Source: Paenibacillus terrae
Lineage (GTDB): Bacteria; Bacillota; Bacilli; Paenibacillales; Paenibacillaceae
DNA length: 64,000 bases
Assembly (NCBI RefSeq): GCF_000943545.1
Contig: NZ_JTHP01000003.1
Span: 1 to 64,000 of the forward strand
Direction: 5' to 3'
How positions within the stretch are numbered: the stretch's first letter is position 1; each line of letters begins with the position of its first letter. The notes under the pieces were generated by a model that did not search any database, was not told the origin of the DNA, and saw nothing but the letters and a program-made list of their open reading frames with translations. This document shows positions 26,371 to 35,543 of this stretch, in pieces. The translations under genes and the position numbers were made by a program.

Positions 26371-27105
26371 TTAGACATATGTCGGATACAGCAGTAATTT
26401 TTTCAGCTCTGAATAGCTTGCCGCTGTTTCATAGACTCCCGCTACCTCAGACTCCGGGGCAGCCTTTCTGTGATTGAACCAGATGACCCGCCAATTCGCC
26501 GCTACAGCTCCCGCCACGTCATTACGCCAGGAATCCCCGATATAGCAGCAATGCTCCGCCAGAGTCCCTGTCCGTTCGTTCACTACTTCAAAAATACGTG
26601 GATCAGGCTTGGCATAGCCAACCGTTCCGGATACAAAAATATGCTCTGCCGCAATATGATTTTCCAGCGCCATGGCCCTGATTTTGCTCATCTGGTGATC
26701 TTCGAGACCATTCGTAATCAAGCCGACCAGATATCCTGCCGAGCTCAATTCATCCATTAACGATGTAGCTCCCTCGAAAGGCTCAATCCGATACTGGCGA
26801 TCCAAGTACTCTTTTTGGATATCCACTGCCTGCTCACGGGTAATATTCACCCCAAATTCCTGTAAAGCCAAGACAAAACGGCCTTCCCTCATATCCTCCA
26901 GCTCATCCTGTCCCGCTTTCCCCTCCAATAGTCCTCCTTTTGCCGACAATACATCACTGTAATAACGAATTCGATGATAGGCCTCTTCATAAGGAAAACG
27001 CTCACTCAATCCTAATACTGTACGCAACGCATCGCGAGTAGGGTGCAAATGATCGTACATTGTATCATCCACATCAAAAAATAAGGCCTTCTTGTGCAAG
27101 TTCAT
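26371..27105 (-). CDS. HAD family hydrolase
   Basis: HAD motifs are all present: FFDVDDTMYDH (motif I, nucleophile DxD), LVGLITNGLEDHQMSKI (motif II), AKPDPRIFEV (motif III Lys) and CCYIGDSWRNDVAGAVAANW (motif IV). This resembles the YfnB/YjjG group that dephosphorylates nucleotides and small molecules. The start is set at the ATG before MNLHKKALFF (27105); the ORF extends to 27276, but that extension lacks homology-like character. The ribosome site is weak either way. Confidence 0.8.
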   Translation of the reverse strand: MNLHKKALFFDVDDTMYDHLHPTRDALRTVLGLSERFPYEEAYHRIRYYSDVLSAKGGLLEGKAGQDELEDMREGRFVLALQEFGVNITREQAVDIQKEYLDRQYRIEPFEGATSLMDELSSAGYLVGLITNGLEDHQMSKIRAMALENHIAAEHIFVSGTVGYAKPDPRIFEVVNERTGTLAEHCCYIGDSWRNDVAGAVAANWRVIWFNHRKAAPESEVAGVYETAASYSELKKLLLYPTYV

Positions 27106-27512
27106 ATACCCACTTCTTTCTGTAAAAATCATTGGATGACGTCCATCCTCACCTTGTCCTGATATTATACCCGCTGACCCGATACGTTGCACCTTACTCC
27201 TTCGCCATCCATAGCTCGTATCTGTAGTTTCGATCTGTAATTTGTAGCAATTATTTGTATCCATTCCCGCATTCACACTTCACCGTGGCGGTCATAAACT
27301 GAAAAGACATCTTTTTCACAAACTCACTTTACTTCTGTACTTATCTAGGTATCTCGTCCTGTTTTGCCCCGAAAGCGGTTTATTCCATAACACACGGGTA
27401 AAAGGTCACATTTTTGAAAAGATTCAGCATACAGGTTTACATTTCGTGTAAAATCACGTACCTTTTAGGGACGAACGCTTTATGGATGTACTTGGATAAG
27501 GAGGCATACACG

Positions 27513-28370
27513 ATGATTTCCGGTTCTAACCCTGCCTACGGATCAGCTACACCTTTGATTGAGGCAATTATAGAATTTGAACAGGAGCTTGAAGCGAACC
27601 GGCATTCTCTGAGTTTTGATTTGGGATTGATTATGGAGCATGGCCGCGCGCCACGATATATGGCTACACCACCGGATGTGATTCCCTTTGCCCGCGCAGG
27701 CGTGGACGGAATACATTACGGCTTTTTAACGGATTTTGGACTTGTAAAGGATCTTTCGCAGGCCCCCATTGTGTGCATATCCCCTGTTGACTGGACAGGT
27801 GTATGGGTGGTTGCCCGCCACTTGCAGGATTTTTTAAGTGTTGTTTATACAGAGAACAGTTCATTAAAGCGCTACTACGCTAGTGGACAGGATTATACAG
27901 GACATACAGGACATCGGCCGCCTCAGGCCGTAGATGAACGCACTGCGTTTGTGCGGGAATCCTTTCGGGAGCGCTTCGGTGTTCAACCGATTCAGGATAT
28001 GGCTGCCTACATCGACAGTTTGCGAACCGAGCGCAAGCAAAACGAAGCTGCCCCTACACTGAACGGCTTGGGCATTCCGGCATTTCCTTCTTCCGCAAAA
28101 CAGCGTTCCTCTATGAAGAGTGCTCTTTTAAGCGTGGCAGAGCCCTTTCATTGGGATAAACAAGGTGAAACAGTACGTGATTTGTTTCGCAACGCTTCGC
28201 GTGAAGCGAGATTGGCCTTTATCCGGGATGCTCAAACACGCCATCTGTTCACCCATTCTGCCCTTCGTGTTTTTGTAGCAGGACAGCTTAGATCCATGGG
28301 CTTGTCTGAGGCTGCAACACATTTGGAAGAGTCCTACTATACAGTTATTCCCGATACGATGGAATCTTGA
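27513..28370 (+). CDS. Hypothetical protein (285 aa)
   Basis: A soluble protein with the start set at 27513, where AAGGAGG lies eight bases upstream. The first ~130 residues (MISGSNPAYGSATPLIEAII, later HGRAPRYMATPPDVIPFARA and VDGIHYGFLTDFGL) resemble proteins with an SMI1/KNR4-like or related fold, but the match is not secure. The last ~90 residues are helical. It is the only gene between a HAD gene and the ThrE pair and has its own terminator. Not recognised further. Confidence 0.55.
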   Translation: MISGSNPAYGSATPLIEAIIEFEQELEANRHSLSFDLGLIMEHGRAPRYMATPPDVIPFARAGVDGIHYGFLTDFGLVKDLSQAPIVCISPVDWTGVWVVARHLQDFLSVVYTENSSLKRYYASGQDYTGHTGHRPPQAVDERTAFVRESFRERFGVQPIQDMAAYIDSLRTERKQNEAAPTLNGLGIPAFPSSAKQRSSMKSALLSVAEPFHWDKQGETVRDLFRNASREARLAFIRDAQTRHLFTHSALRVFVAGQLRSMGLSEAATHLEESYYTVIPDTMES

Positions 28371-28393
28371 CGGATTCCTTCTTATTTCCCACA

Positions 28394-28420
28394 CAACCGC
28401 CTCTGAAAGGGCGGTTATTT
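28394..28420 (+). terminator. Rho-independent terminator
   Basis: AACCGCC-TCTGAAAG-GGCGGTT followed by a T-rich run, 25 bases past the hypothetical gene. Confidence 0.75.
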
Positions 28421-28481
28421 GTGCTACAATATATACAAATAATACGGCCAAACGGCCCGGTACGAATGAAAGAGAGCGAGC

Positions 28482-29237
28482 ATGAATAATCATTCCCATC
28501 CTACCCCTGAGATCATCGAGGTTTGCCTGCTGGCTGGCAAGCTCATGATGCAAAATGGAGCCGAAACCTATCGTGTCGAAGATACGATGTCCCGCATTGC
28601 CTTAGCCTACGGCATATCCCAGTCCCATAGCTATGTGACACCGACCGGGATTTTTTTTGCCATTAACGACTCGGAGCCTGCCAAGCTGATCCGGATTGCG
28701 GAGCGGACCACCGATTTGCACAAGGTAGTAGAGGTTAACGCGATTTCACGTAAAATAAGTCTGGGTGACCTGTCACCCCGCGCAGCAGTTACGGAGCTGT
28801 CCAAGATTGAACGTGGTCCTCTCCGCTATTCCAACGGCGTACAACTTGCAGCCGCGGCATTGGCGAGTGGCTGCTTTATGATTATGTTTGGCGGGGTCTG
28901 GCGGGATTTCCCCGCAGCCGTTCTCTGCGGCGGGGCTGGCTTCGCAGCCGTGCAATATTTTCACAGGCTCGTTAAGGTTAAGTTTTTCTCAGAATTTTCG
29001 GCATCTTTTCTAATCGGCTTGCTGGCGGCCTTACTGACAGTTGCAGGCTGGGGCCAGATGATGGACAAAATCATTATTGGCTCCGTTATGCCGTTGGTGC
29101 CGGGCTTATTAATTACAAATGCCATTCGGGATTTGATGGCCGGACACCTCGTTTCGGGCATATCCAAGGGTGCTGATGCTTGCTTGACGTCCTTTGGCAT
29201 TGGAGCCGGCGTTGCGGTTATCATTTCGTATATGTGA
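28482..29237 (+). CDS. Threonine/serine exporter, ThrE N-terminal (DUF1212) half
   Basis: A cytosolic N-terminal part with the conserved NGAETYRVEDTMSRIALAYG motif is followed by about five hydrophobic segments (from LAAAALASGCFMIMFGGVWR to IGAGVAVIISYM). This is the DUF1212/ThrE_1 half of the threonine/serine efflux carrier; the other half is the next gene. The pair equals one actinobacterial ThrE polypeptide split in two, the usual Bacillota arrangement. Confidence 0.85.
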   Translation: MNNHSHPTPEIIEVCLLAGKLMMQNGAETYRVEDTMSRIALAYGISQSHSYVTPTGIFFAINDSEPAKLIRIAERTTDLHKVVEVNAISRKISLGDLSPRAAVTELSKIERGPLRYSNGVQLAAAALASGCFMIMFGGVWRDFPAAVLCGGAGFAAVQYFHRLVKVKFFSEFSASFLIGLLAALLTVAGWGQMMDKIIIGSVMPLVPGLLITNAIRDLMAGHLVSGISKGADACLTSFGIGAGVAVIISYM

Positions 29238-29257
29238 TTCGGAGGAGATCCAAGTTT

Positions 29258-29692
29258 ATGCTTGCACAATTATTCACAAGCTTTATTGCTACCGCTGCTT
29301 TCGGCATTCTTTTCCATGCTCCCCGACATTCACTGCTACAATGTGGCTTCGTCGGCATGTTGGGCTGGCTCGTCTATTATTGGACGACAGACAGCATGGG
29401 ACCCGTGAGTGCCAACCTGTTGGCAACGGTTCTAATCGGAATCATCAGCCAGAGCTTGGCCAGACTGTACAAAATGCCCGTTATTATTTTCAGCGTGGCA
29501 GGCATGATTCCGCTCGTCCCGGGGGGAATGGCCTACAATGCAATGCGACAGTTTGTACAACATAATTATCCTCAGGCACTGGAGCTAGCTATGAGTACGC
29601 TGATGATCGCAGGTGCCATTGCTGTCGGCTTGGTGCTGTCCGAGGTGCTCAATCAAATTTTTCGCAACATCCGTTTTAAACCGCAACGTTAA
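29258..29692 (+). CDS. Threonine/serine exporter, ThrE C-terminal (DUF3815) half
   Basis: A 144-residue membrane protein with four hydrophobic segments and the conserved MPVIIFSVAGMIPLVPGGMA motif of the ThrE_2/DUF3815 half. GGAGGAG precedes the ATG, and only 20 bases separate it from the first half, so the two are co-expressed and probably form one complex. Confidence 0.85.
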   Translation: MLAQLFTSFIATAAFGILFHAPRHSLLQCGFVGMLGWLVYYWTTDSMGPVSANLLATVLIGIISQSLARLYKMPVIIFSVAGMIPLVPGGMAYNAMRQFVQHNYPQALELAMSTLMIAGAIAVGLVLSEVLNQIFRNIRFKPQR

Positions 29693-29727
29693 ACGATGGG
29701 GAAGGCAACATTTTTTTTCACAACATA

Positions 29728-29792
29728 AAAAGACTGCTTCCAAAACCACGCACGATTGTAGTGCGCAGAACATTTTGGATGCAGCTTTTTTT
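29728..29792 (+). terminator. Rho-independent terminator of the exporter operon
   Basis: AAGACTGCTTCCAAAA and TTTTGGATGCAGCTTTTTTT form a stem with an inner GCAC/GTGC hairpin in the loop, between the convergent exporter and acetyltransferase genes. Confidence 0.7.
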
Positions 29793-29824
29793 CATGTTCC
29801 ACTTTATAAACGATGTTTGTTCGT

Positions 29825-30346
29825 CTATTTATCCTCAACATCCACTCGTTTACCCAGAATTGCCAAATCCCGCTCTATGCTGTCCAGCACTGCAACACGC
29901 GGATAATAACCCCATTGCTCAAAACCGAACTTGCGCAGCAAGGCGATACTCGGCTCATTGTGACCGAATACAAACCCCAACAGTGTCGTAATTCCAAGCC
30001 TATGGCATTCATTCAGTATGTGCTGCACCAAACGACTTCCTGCTCCAGTTCCACGAGAATCTTCATGGACATAAATACTGATTTCCGCCGTACCGTTATA
30101 AGCTGGACGTCCGTAAAAAGACTGAAGGCTGGCCCACCCTGCAATCGTCTCTTTATGTCTCAGAACCCACAAAGGTCGATGGTCTTCTTGATGAGCCTCA
30201 AACCATGGGATACGGCTCTCCACTGTCACGGGCTCCAAATCTGCCGTTGCCATTCGACCTGCAATGGTGGAATTATAAATGCCCACAATAGCCGGAAGAT
30301 CCTCCCTGCGCGCAAATTCAATGGAAAAAGATTGGTCCCTATTCAT
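29825..30346 (-). CDS. GNAT family N-acetyltransferase (phosphinothricin-acetyltransferase-like)
   Basis: A 173-residue GNAT protein. The sequence [20 protein letters not shown] near residue 20 and [20 protein letters not shown] (motif A) then [20 protein letters not shown] (motif B) are the pattern of the PAT/MddA-like group (phosphinothricin or methionine sulfoximine acetyltransferase). The substrate is inferred from the family only. The start is at MNRDQSF; the ORF extends upstream through a TTG start without a ribosome site. Confidence 0.75.
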   Translation of the reverse strand: MNRDQSFSIEFARREDLPAIVGIYNSTIAGRMATADLEPVTVESRIPWFEAHQEDHRPLWVLRHKETIAGWASLQSFYGRPAYNGTAEISIYVHEDSRGTGAGSRLVQHILNECHRLGITTLLGFVFGHNEPSIALLRKFGFEQWGYYPRVAVLDSIERDLAILGKRVDVEDK

Positions 30347-30558
30347 CGTTTGTACCCGCCTCCTGTTCTGTTGATTTATTTCATTGTACAAGACAAGCTC
30401 CCAAACAGCCATATCGAGTTGTTTTTTTGCGGTTCGGATGCAAAGGGTTCTATAATAGAGCTTGAAGAAAATCAAAAGCTTCAAAGATTAGCCGACCCAT
30501 TTAACAATATAAGACAGGAGGTGTGCTTCGGAGTTCACGGGATTCTGAAGCAGCTTAT

Positions 30559-31287
30559 ATGAATATTGGAACTCAAATTTTGATTTTGGAAATACCTATG
30601 GAATCTTTCTTTGGAAAAACAACGATTTATCCTGTGCTGCTCAAGGATGAGGACGGGCTTACGCTCATTGACACGGGGATGCTAGGCCAGTTGGAAGCGT
30701 TGCGCAAGGCTATTGCAGATGTGGGAGAGGATATCAGCCACCTGAAGCGAATTATTTTAACGCATCAGGACATTGATCATATCGGTAATGTTCATGCACT
30801 ACTGGACTTGCTACCGAATACCGCTCTATTGGCTCATAAGGATGATATTCCTTATATGACAGGGGATCGGCCGTTTGTGAAGCTGACACCGGAACGAATC
30901 AATCAGTTGGATAATACACTCAAACAGCAAGCAGAGGATATGATCCGCCGCTTGCCAGACTTGCGCTTTGCCCATATCCTCGAAGACGGTGAGCATCTTC
31001 CGTATGGTGGAGGAATACAGATTATTCATACACCTGGTCACACACCGGGACATATCAGCTTGTATGTGCCCGCACAAAAGCTGCTTTTGGCGGCGGACGA
31101 GCTACGTGTAGTTGAAGGCGAACTGGTCGGCCCTGCTGAGTCGGCTACACCGGATATGCCACTGGCCTTGGAAAGCCTCGGTAAACTGACTGTATTGGAT
31201 GTCGAGAAGGTGCTGTGCTACCATGGGGGTTTTTATGATCAAAATGTACAGGCACGTCTACAGACATTAAGTCAGGAACGAGACTAA
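30559..31287 (+). CDS. MBL-fold metallo-hydrolase
   Basis: The metal-binding motif RIILTHQDIDHIGNVHALLD (HxxxDH form), a later GGIQIIHTPGHTPGHISLYV and LLLAADELR are the metallo-beta-lactamase-fold pattern shared by glyoxalase II-like and lactonase-like enzymes. About 242 residues. Substrate unknown. The start is placed at ATG 30559 (MNIGTQILIL); a GTG at 30523 is in frame but sits directly on the AGGAG. Confidence 0.8.
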   Translation: MNIGTQILILEIPMESFFGKTTIYPVLLKDEDGLTLIDTGMLGQLEALRKAIADVGEDISHLKRIILTHQDIDHIGNVHALLDLLPNTALLAHKDDIPYMTGDRPFVKLTPERINQLDNTLKQQAEDMIRRLPDLRFAHILEDGEHLPYGGGIQIIHTPGHTPGHISLYVPAQKLLLAADELRVVEGELVGPAESATPDMPLALESLGKLTVLDVEKVLCYHGGFYDQNVQARLQTLSQERD

Positions 31288-31483
31288 AGTCCGTCAGATC
31301 TATAAACAAATATGCAAGGATTTTTCATAATTCCATTCTCAACGCTTAAGTGTACACTATATAGACGAACTAAACCGTTTCGATCTATTATAATGCTGAT
31401 TTAAAATCGCTCTTGGGATTTATGTAAAATGCTCATGCAATAAGCGTTATAATGAATCCATGAATAGAAAGGGTTGAATCTGT

Positions 31484-32572
31484 ATGAATGATAAAATAAC
31501 CCGGCTGTATGATGAATTGAAGTCACAGTCATGGGACGGATTGCTCGTTACCGATCCCAAGCACATTTACTACCTGACTGGCTTTGCCAGTGAGCCACAT
31601 GAGCGATTTCTTGGCCTGGTACTGCTTCGGGACGAGGAGCCTGAACTAATCGTGCCTGCACTGGATGCAGAGGCGGCCCACGCTGCTTCTTCCGTGACTC
31701 GCATCTCCACCCACACAGATACAGACAATCCATATGATCTGCTGCGCCAGCGCACAGGTACTGGGGTAAAGGTGTTCGCCTTGGAAAAGGAACACGTCTC
31801 TGTACTCCGCTACGAGCAGCTACATACTGCCATTGGTGCGGCTCAATATGTGGATCTCGGTCCCGTGCTTCAGGCTATGCGCGTAAGAAAAACACCTGAG
31901 GAAGTACGGCGTCTGAAACATGCCGCACAATTGGTAGAGGACGCGCTTCGCCACGGCCTGACCCATGTGCGTGAAGGCGTGACAGAAGTCGAGCTGGTAG
32001 CCGAAATTGAATACCAGATGAAGAAAATCGGCGCAGATGGCCCGTCCTTTGACACTACGGTGCTATCTGGACCCAAAACAGCGCTGCCTCATGGTGTTCC
32101 TGGTACCCGCAAGCTGCAACACGGCGATCTGCTCATGTTTGATATGGGCGTATATTCAGATGGCTACGCCTCAGACATTACGCGCACTTTTGCTTTTGGC
32201 AAGCTGTCAGCTGAGCTGGAGACGATTTATCAGACGGTACTCCGCTCAAACGAGGCTGGTATTGCCGCCATTCGCCCGGGTGTATCCTGCGCGTCGGTAG
32301 ACCAGGCAGCACGTGCAGTTGTAGAAGCTGCCGGGTATGGTCCCGCCTTTAACCATCGGGTTGGACACGGCCTTGGCATGAGCGTTCACGAATATCCGTC
32401 TGTGCATGGCGGCAATGAAGACCTGCTTCATGAGGGCTTCGTGTTCACCATAGAACCCGGCATCTACGTGCCAGGCCTCGGCGGTGTGCGGATTGAAGAT
32501 GACGTTCTGGTCACCTCTGACGGCGTAGAAGTACTGACCTCTTTTCCGAAAGAGCTAACGGTACTGGGATAA
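31484..32572 (+). CDS. M24 family Xaa-Pro peptidase
   Basis: A 362-residue two-domain protein. The N-terminal creatinase-like domain starts with WDGLLVTDPKHIYYLTGFAS. The C-terminal pita-bread domain has the five metal ligands in context: LLMFDMGVYSDGYASDITRT (two Asp), NHRVGHGLGMSVHEYP (His), FVFTIEPGIYVPGLGG (Glu) and GGVRIEDDVL (Glu). These enzymes cleave after the N-terminal residue when proline is second. Strong full-length match to PepQ/YpdF-type enzymes. Confidence 0.88.
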   Translation: MNDKITRLYDELKSQSWDGLLVTDPKHIYYLTGFASEPHERFLGLVLLRDEEPELIVPALDAEAAHAASSVTRISTHTDTDNPYDLLRQRTGTGVKVFALEKEHVSVLRYEQLHTAIGAAQYVDLGPVLQAMRVRKTPEEVRRLKHAAQLVEDALRHGLTHVREGVTEVELVAEIEYQMKKIGADGPSFDTTVLSGPKTALPHGVPGTRKLQHGDLLMFDMGVYSDGYASDITRTFAFGKLSAELETIYQTVLRSNEAGIAAIRPGVSCASVDQAARAVVEAAGYGPAFNHRVGHGLGMSVHEYPSVHGGNEDLLHEGFVFTIEPGIYVPGLGGVRIEDDVLVTSDGVEVLTSFPKELTVLG

Positions 32573-32594
32573 GTTTGATATCTTTTTTTGCTTT

Positions 32595-32628
32595 AAAGCT
32601 CATGCTGAAAACTGCATGGGCTTTTTTT
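32595..32628 (+). terminator. Rho-independent terminator of the M24 peptidase gene
   Basis: AAAGCTCATGC-TGAAAACT-GCATGGGCTTTTTTT. It separates the chromosomal gene from the minus-strand phage-like block that begins 60 bases further on. Confidence 0.8.
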
Positions 32629-32689
32629 ACCCTCTTGATTCTAATATCGATCGAGAGCAGTTGTGATTTGCGTTTAACTTTGCTATACT

Positions 32690-33649
32690 TTATATAGCTA
32701 ATTTTGCTTTTTTGCGGATATAGTAAAGAACACGTTTTGAATACTTTGAAATATCATAGCCGGATATTTTAAGTACATCTGTAATGTCTGTAACATTCAA
32801 GACTTGTTTATGCTCTTTACTCATCTCTACAATTAAGTTAATTTCTTCTCTGTATTTTGATTGAGCTTCAATTTGGATATTCTCAGTATCCTGTTTGTGT
32901 TTGTCTATTTTTTTCCTGATGCGTGCTAACGTCCTGGTGATTGTCATGGGGTATACGTGGAGTATTTCAGATATCTGGGAGTTATTAGCTCCTTTCATAA
33001 TTAAGTGCATCACTGTTTTTTCATGTTCTGTAAACAGAGAACTACATAACAGTTGTTGAACATAAACCTTATTAATCACATGTTCATCCATGTTATTTTG
33101 TGAGTTGTCTGTAGCTTCGAAGTTATCTATTGAATCAAAATGTTCCATTGCATCACTGAATTGGGCAACTTCCCTGTAACGTTCTATAGGAACTTGAAGT
33201 AACTTTGCCATTTTTTGCTCACTCGGCCTGTAGCCCAGTGTATCTTCTATTTCTACCATTCTTCGGATCATATCAATAGCTCCCCGACTAAGTCTTACCT
33301 CTTGAGAGTTGCTATATAATAACTGATTAACCTCCCATAAAATTGGCCTTACTACATACGTAGTAAATTTAATTCCTCGATGAATATCAAAATCCTTGAG
33401 TGCCGTTAGTAATCCTATACATGCATGTTGGTATAAGTCATCTTCAGTAACCTTGAATTTCATTTTTAGCTCTTCTATACTTCCCTTATATCGCATAATA
33501 ATCGAAAACATAAATTTCCGATTCTCTTGAAGAAATTCCCCAAGAAGGTCTTTGTCCTCTTTACACGCACAGATCAGCTTTATATTATGCATATCCTTCA
33601 CAGCAGGTTTTCTTAATTGTATATACGTATCACTGAGCAATCTGTTCAC
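32690..33649 (-). CDS. Sigma-70 family RNA polymerase sigma factor
   Basis: A 319-residue protein with sigma region 2 at about 38-112 (DLYQHACIGLLTALKDFDIH, then FTTYVVRPILWEVNQLL), a region-3-like helix at about 118-165 (YRPSEQKMAKLLQVPIERYR) and a region 4 helix-turn-helix at about 200-250 (LFTEHEKTVMHLIMKGANNS, HVYPMTITRTLARIRKK). A further ~65-residue C-terminal extension is unusual (TDITDVLKISGYDISKYSKR). The GTG start has a weak ribosome site. It is the last gene of the element, far from the structural genes it might control. Target promoters are unknown. Confidence 0.7.
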   Translation of the reverse strand: MNRLLSDTYIQLRKPAVKDMHNIKLICACKEDKDLLGEFLQENRKFMFSIIMRYKGSIEELKMKFKVTEDDLYQHACIGLLTALKDFDIHRGIKFTTYVVRPILWEVNQLLYSNSQEVRLSRGAIDMIRRMVEIEDTLGYRPSEQKMAKLLQVPIERYREVAQFSDAMEHFDSIDNFEATDNSQNNMDEHVINKVYVQQLLCSSLFTEHEKTVMHLIMKGANNSQISEILHVYPMTITRTLARIRKKIDKHKQDTENIQIEAQSKYREEINLIVEMSKEHKQVLNVTDITDVLKISGYDISKYSKRVLYYIRKKAKLAI

Positions 33650-33808
33650 CCCGTCTTTTCTGGCGATACCAGCATAATGAATCTCCTTCTACATTGATCA
33701 CACTCACACTCCAGTAGTCGGTCTACCTTTTTAGAATTTATTTATCTAAGGATTTTGCAAAAATCCACAAAGCGACGCTTAATCAGGAATATATAGATCG
33801 AAGTGATT

Positions 33809-34207
33809 TTATTCGTCTATATATTGTACCTTGGAGCGAATGGAATCGAATTTTGCAAAATCCTGATCTGAATAGTTAATGAGATACGTATGGCCGGAAT
33901 CATCCAGGTATAAAAAATTCTTTGAATGCGTTTGGTTAGTTTGCATCGAATCCAACACATACTCATGCTGGGTAAGGAACTGCTGCTCCATTTCCTGAAC
34001 CAAAGACATATATTCATTCATTTGCAATTCGAGCAATTGATTACGGGCCGCAAGTTGTCTATTTTGGGAAATCAGATGATGATTTTTCCTTTTAAGCTCC
34101 TTATTCTCTTTGACAACTCTCTGAATTTTGCTAATAATTTGTATAAATTCTACTGAATCAGAATCTTCCCTATCTTGCTGATACATGTTGTTGTTCATAT
34201 GGTTCAT
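33809..34207 (-). CDS. Hypothetical coiled-coil protein (132 aa)
   Basis: A hydrophilic protein with a long heptad-like stretch at about 25-85 (IQRVVKENKELKRKNHHLIS and LEMEQQFLTQ-like continuation) and no membrane segment. GGAGG lies seven bases before the ATG. An ATTTTGCAAAATCCT motif, seen elsewhere as an intergenic palindrome, lies within its 3' coding end (33850-33864). It belongs to the small regulatory/accessory set next to the sigma factors; function unknown. Confidence 0.6.
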   Translation of the reverse strand: MNHMNNNMYQQDREDSDSVEFIQIISKIQRVVKENKELKRKNHHLISQNRQLAARNQLLELQMNEYMSLVQEMEQQFLTQHEYVLDSMQTNQTHSKNFLYLDDSGHTYLINYSDQDFAKFDSIRSKVQYIDE

Positions 34208-34224
34208 ATCATTTCCTCCAGAGT

Positions 34225-34542
34225 TTATTTATAGCGATAGTCTGTAAAATCCTTGAGATGGATTTCGACCCGATTCAGGTTACAGTCTGGTTCATCTGCT
34301 AGCGTTTGTTCCAGCCTTTCAAACATAAGCAGTATCCCTTTGCTCACAGGCGGCTTAAATGTGTCTTCGCCTGCATCGTATCTCGCCCACCACTTCCTCA
34401 GGGATTCCATTGTTATAGTCTGATTGATATAATCCCCACAGTGCTTACACCAAAGAACAAGGGATTGATCGCATTCCATCTCTTCAGGAACAAAAGAAGA
34501 TTCCGCCCCACAATGGGGGCATTTATTCATATAACCGATCAT
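34225..34542 (-). CDS. Zinc-ribbon hypothetical protein (105 aa)
   Basis: The N-terminus MIGYMNKCPHCGAESSFVPE and, 25 residues later, VLWCKHCGDYINQT form a four-cysteine zinc ribbon. The C-terminal half is acidic and helical. GAGG lies nine bases before ATG. Only three bases separate it from the stop of the gene before it, so both are translated from one message. Small zinc ribbons next to phage regulators may bind nucleic acid; that is an inference. Confidence 0.6.
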   Translation of the reverse strand: MIGYMNKCPHCGAESSFVPEEMECDQSLVLWCKHCGDYINQTITMESLRKWWARYDAGEDTFKPPVSKGILLMFERLEQTLADEPDCNLNRVEIHLKDFTDYRYK

Positions 34543-34545
34543 GTT

Positions 34546-35037
34546 CTATAACCTCGTTCCTAGGTGCTGTTCCTTAAACCCGGCAGGTAGAGAAACAGGA
34601 TCATAGCTTTGGTTCGTTATACCGTTTAGATGAAGGGTAACCTTCGGGTCTGTCAAAAAATAATAGGATACTTCTATTCTTTTGCGTTCAGCACTCTCCG
34701 TGTAGAATTCAAAACAAAATTCTCGCCCGCCCTTTACAGGATGAGCTACCTGAAAATAGAGACCTTCACTATAATCTTTACAATATACGTGGTTAACAAT
34801 TACATTTTCATCAACCACTAAGGACCAATAATCGGCAGGGGTAATAACATCCGCCTTTATTGAAATAGCGAAAAACTCCAGATCATTAGATATCTTAAAG
34901 GTGTCTGTTACCTTCCTTTTACCTTCTAAAGCTCTTAAACCATCTATATCAACCCTGCGGCTTGCTATGCAGGGCCTTGTTTTGGTAGGATAGAAAGGTG
35001 GATCTAATCTTCCACCAACTATATAGCGACTTAACAT
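34546..35037 (-). CDS. Small structural-type protein, paralogue of the gene at 57414
   Basis: About 163 residues. It shares a clear block with the protein encoded at 57414-57800: SRYIVGGRLDPPFYPTKTRP against ASYMVGGRLDPPFMPTKTQP, later DYWSLVVDENVIVNHVYCKD against DYWNLYVGDKLVCQRIFTKD, and EGLYFQVAHPVKGGREFCFE against EGMYFTAVIPCPTGTEFRFE. The rest is beta-rich. It sits among regulators rather than with the tail genes, so it is probably an extra copy moved or retained here. The start at 35037 follows AAGGAAGG. Confidence 0.65.
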   Translation of the reverse strand: MLSRYIVGGRLDPPFYPTKTRPCIASRRVDIDGLRALEGKRKVTDTFKISNDLEFFAISIKADVITPADYWSLVVDENVIVNHVYCKDYSEGLYFQVAHPVKGGREFCFEFYTESAERKRIEVSYYFLTDPKVTLHLNGITNQSYDPVSLPAGFKEQHLGTRL

Positions 35038-35204
35038 GTAAACTACCTTCCTTTTTAACAATTTTCATTAAATTTTCAGAATCATTCACTTGCAATGCCT
35101 CGGCCAGATATGTATACTAAAAATGTATAGTAAGGGGCAGTGCGTAGTGCCTTTCTATTTCCTTTTGGATTTGATTTTATTCTGATAGTGGTATATCAGA
35201 ATGT

Positions 35205-35543
35205 TTATTTGTCAATCTCAGTTTTATAGAGATCTCTTAGTTTTTTCACGGCTCGACAAGCATGGGATTTATGAATATCAAGATAATGGGCGATTTCTGC
35301 AGGTTTCATATCCATTCCTTCTTCAGTGAATAGCATGAAATTTATGATTCGTTGCTCCTGTTTTGTGAATCTGTTACGGTTGCTTAAGTAGTCTACTTTC
35401 ACGTCTACTAATTTAAACCCGTAATCATTCACTTGAACCGAGTAATAATTGGCCATTGAGCCTTCTTCATCTGTGCCATCGCAAAAGTTTACGGTTGTAC
35501 TGAACTGTGTAATTTTACGTTTTTTTTTACGTATAATAGTCAA
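35205..35543 (-). CDS. Sigma factor region-4-like subunit, or second half of a frameshifted sigma factor
   Basis: The last ~60 residues (FTKQEQRIINFMLFTEEGMD, AEIAHYLDIHKSHACRAVKK) look like sigma region 4 or a related HTH. The assigned start is a TTG inside the end of the region-2-like gene, 17 bases before that gene's end, with no proper ribosome site. A +1 shift at the upstream stop (ACG TAA AAA) would join both into one protein of about 176 residues, the usual size for phage sigma-like factors. Alternatively the two act as a two-subunit factor like B. subtilis RsoA/SigO. Confidence 0.55.
   Translation of the reverse strand: MTIIRKKKRKITQFSTTVNFCDGTDEEGSMANYYSVQVNDYGFKLVDVKVDYLSNRNRFTKQEQRIINFMLFTEEGMDMKPAEIAHYLDIHKSHACRAVKKLRDLYKTEIDK

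Noticed and set aside
32640..32700. Search for an attachment-site duplication at the left edge of the tail-like block
   Set aside because: No tRNA gene or direct repeat is visible; the right boundary is outside the window, so a pair cannot be tested here.
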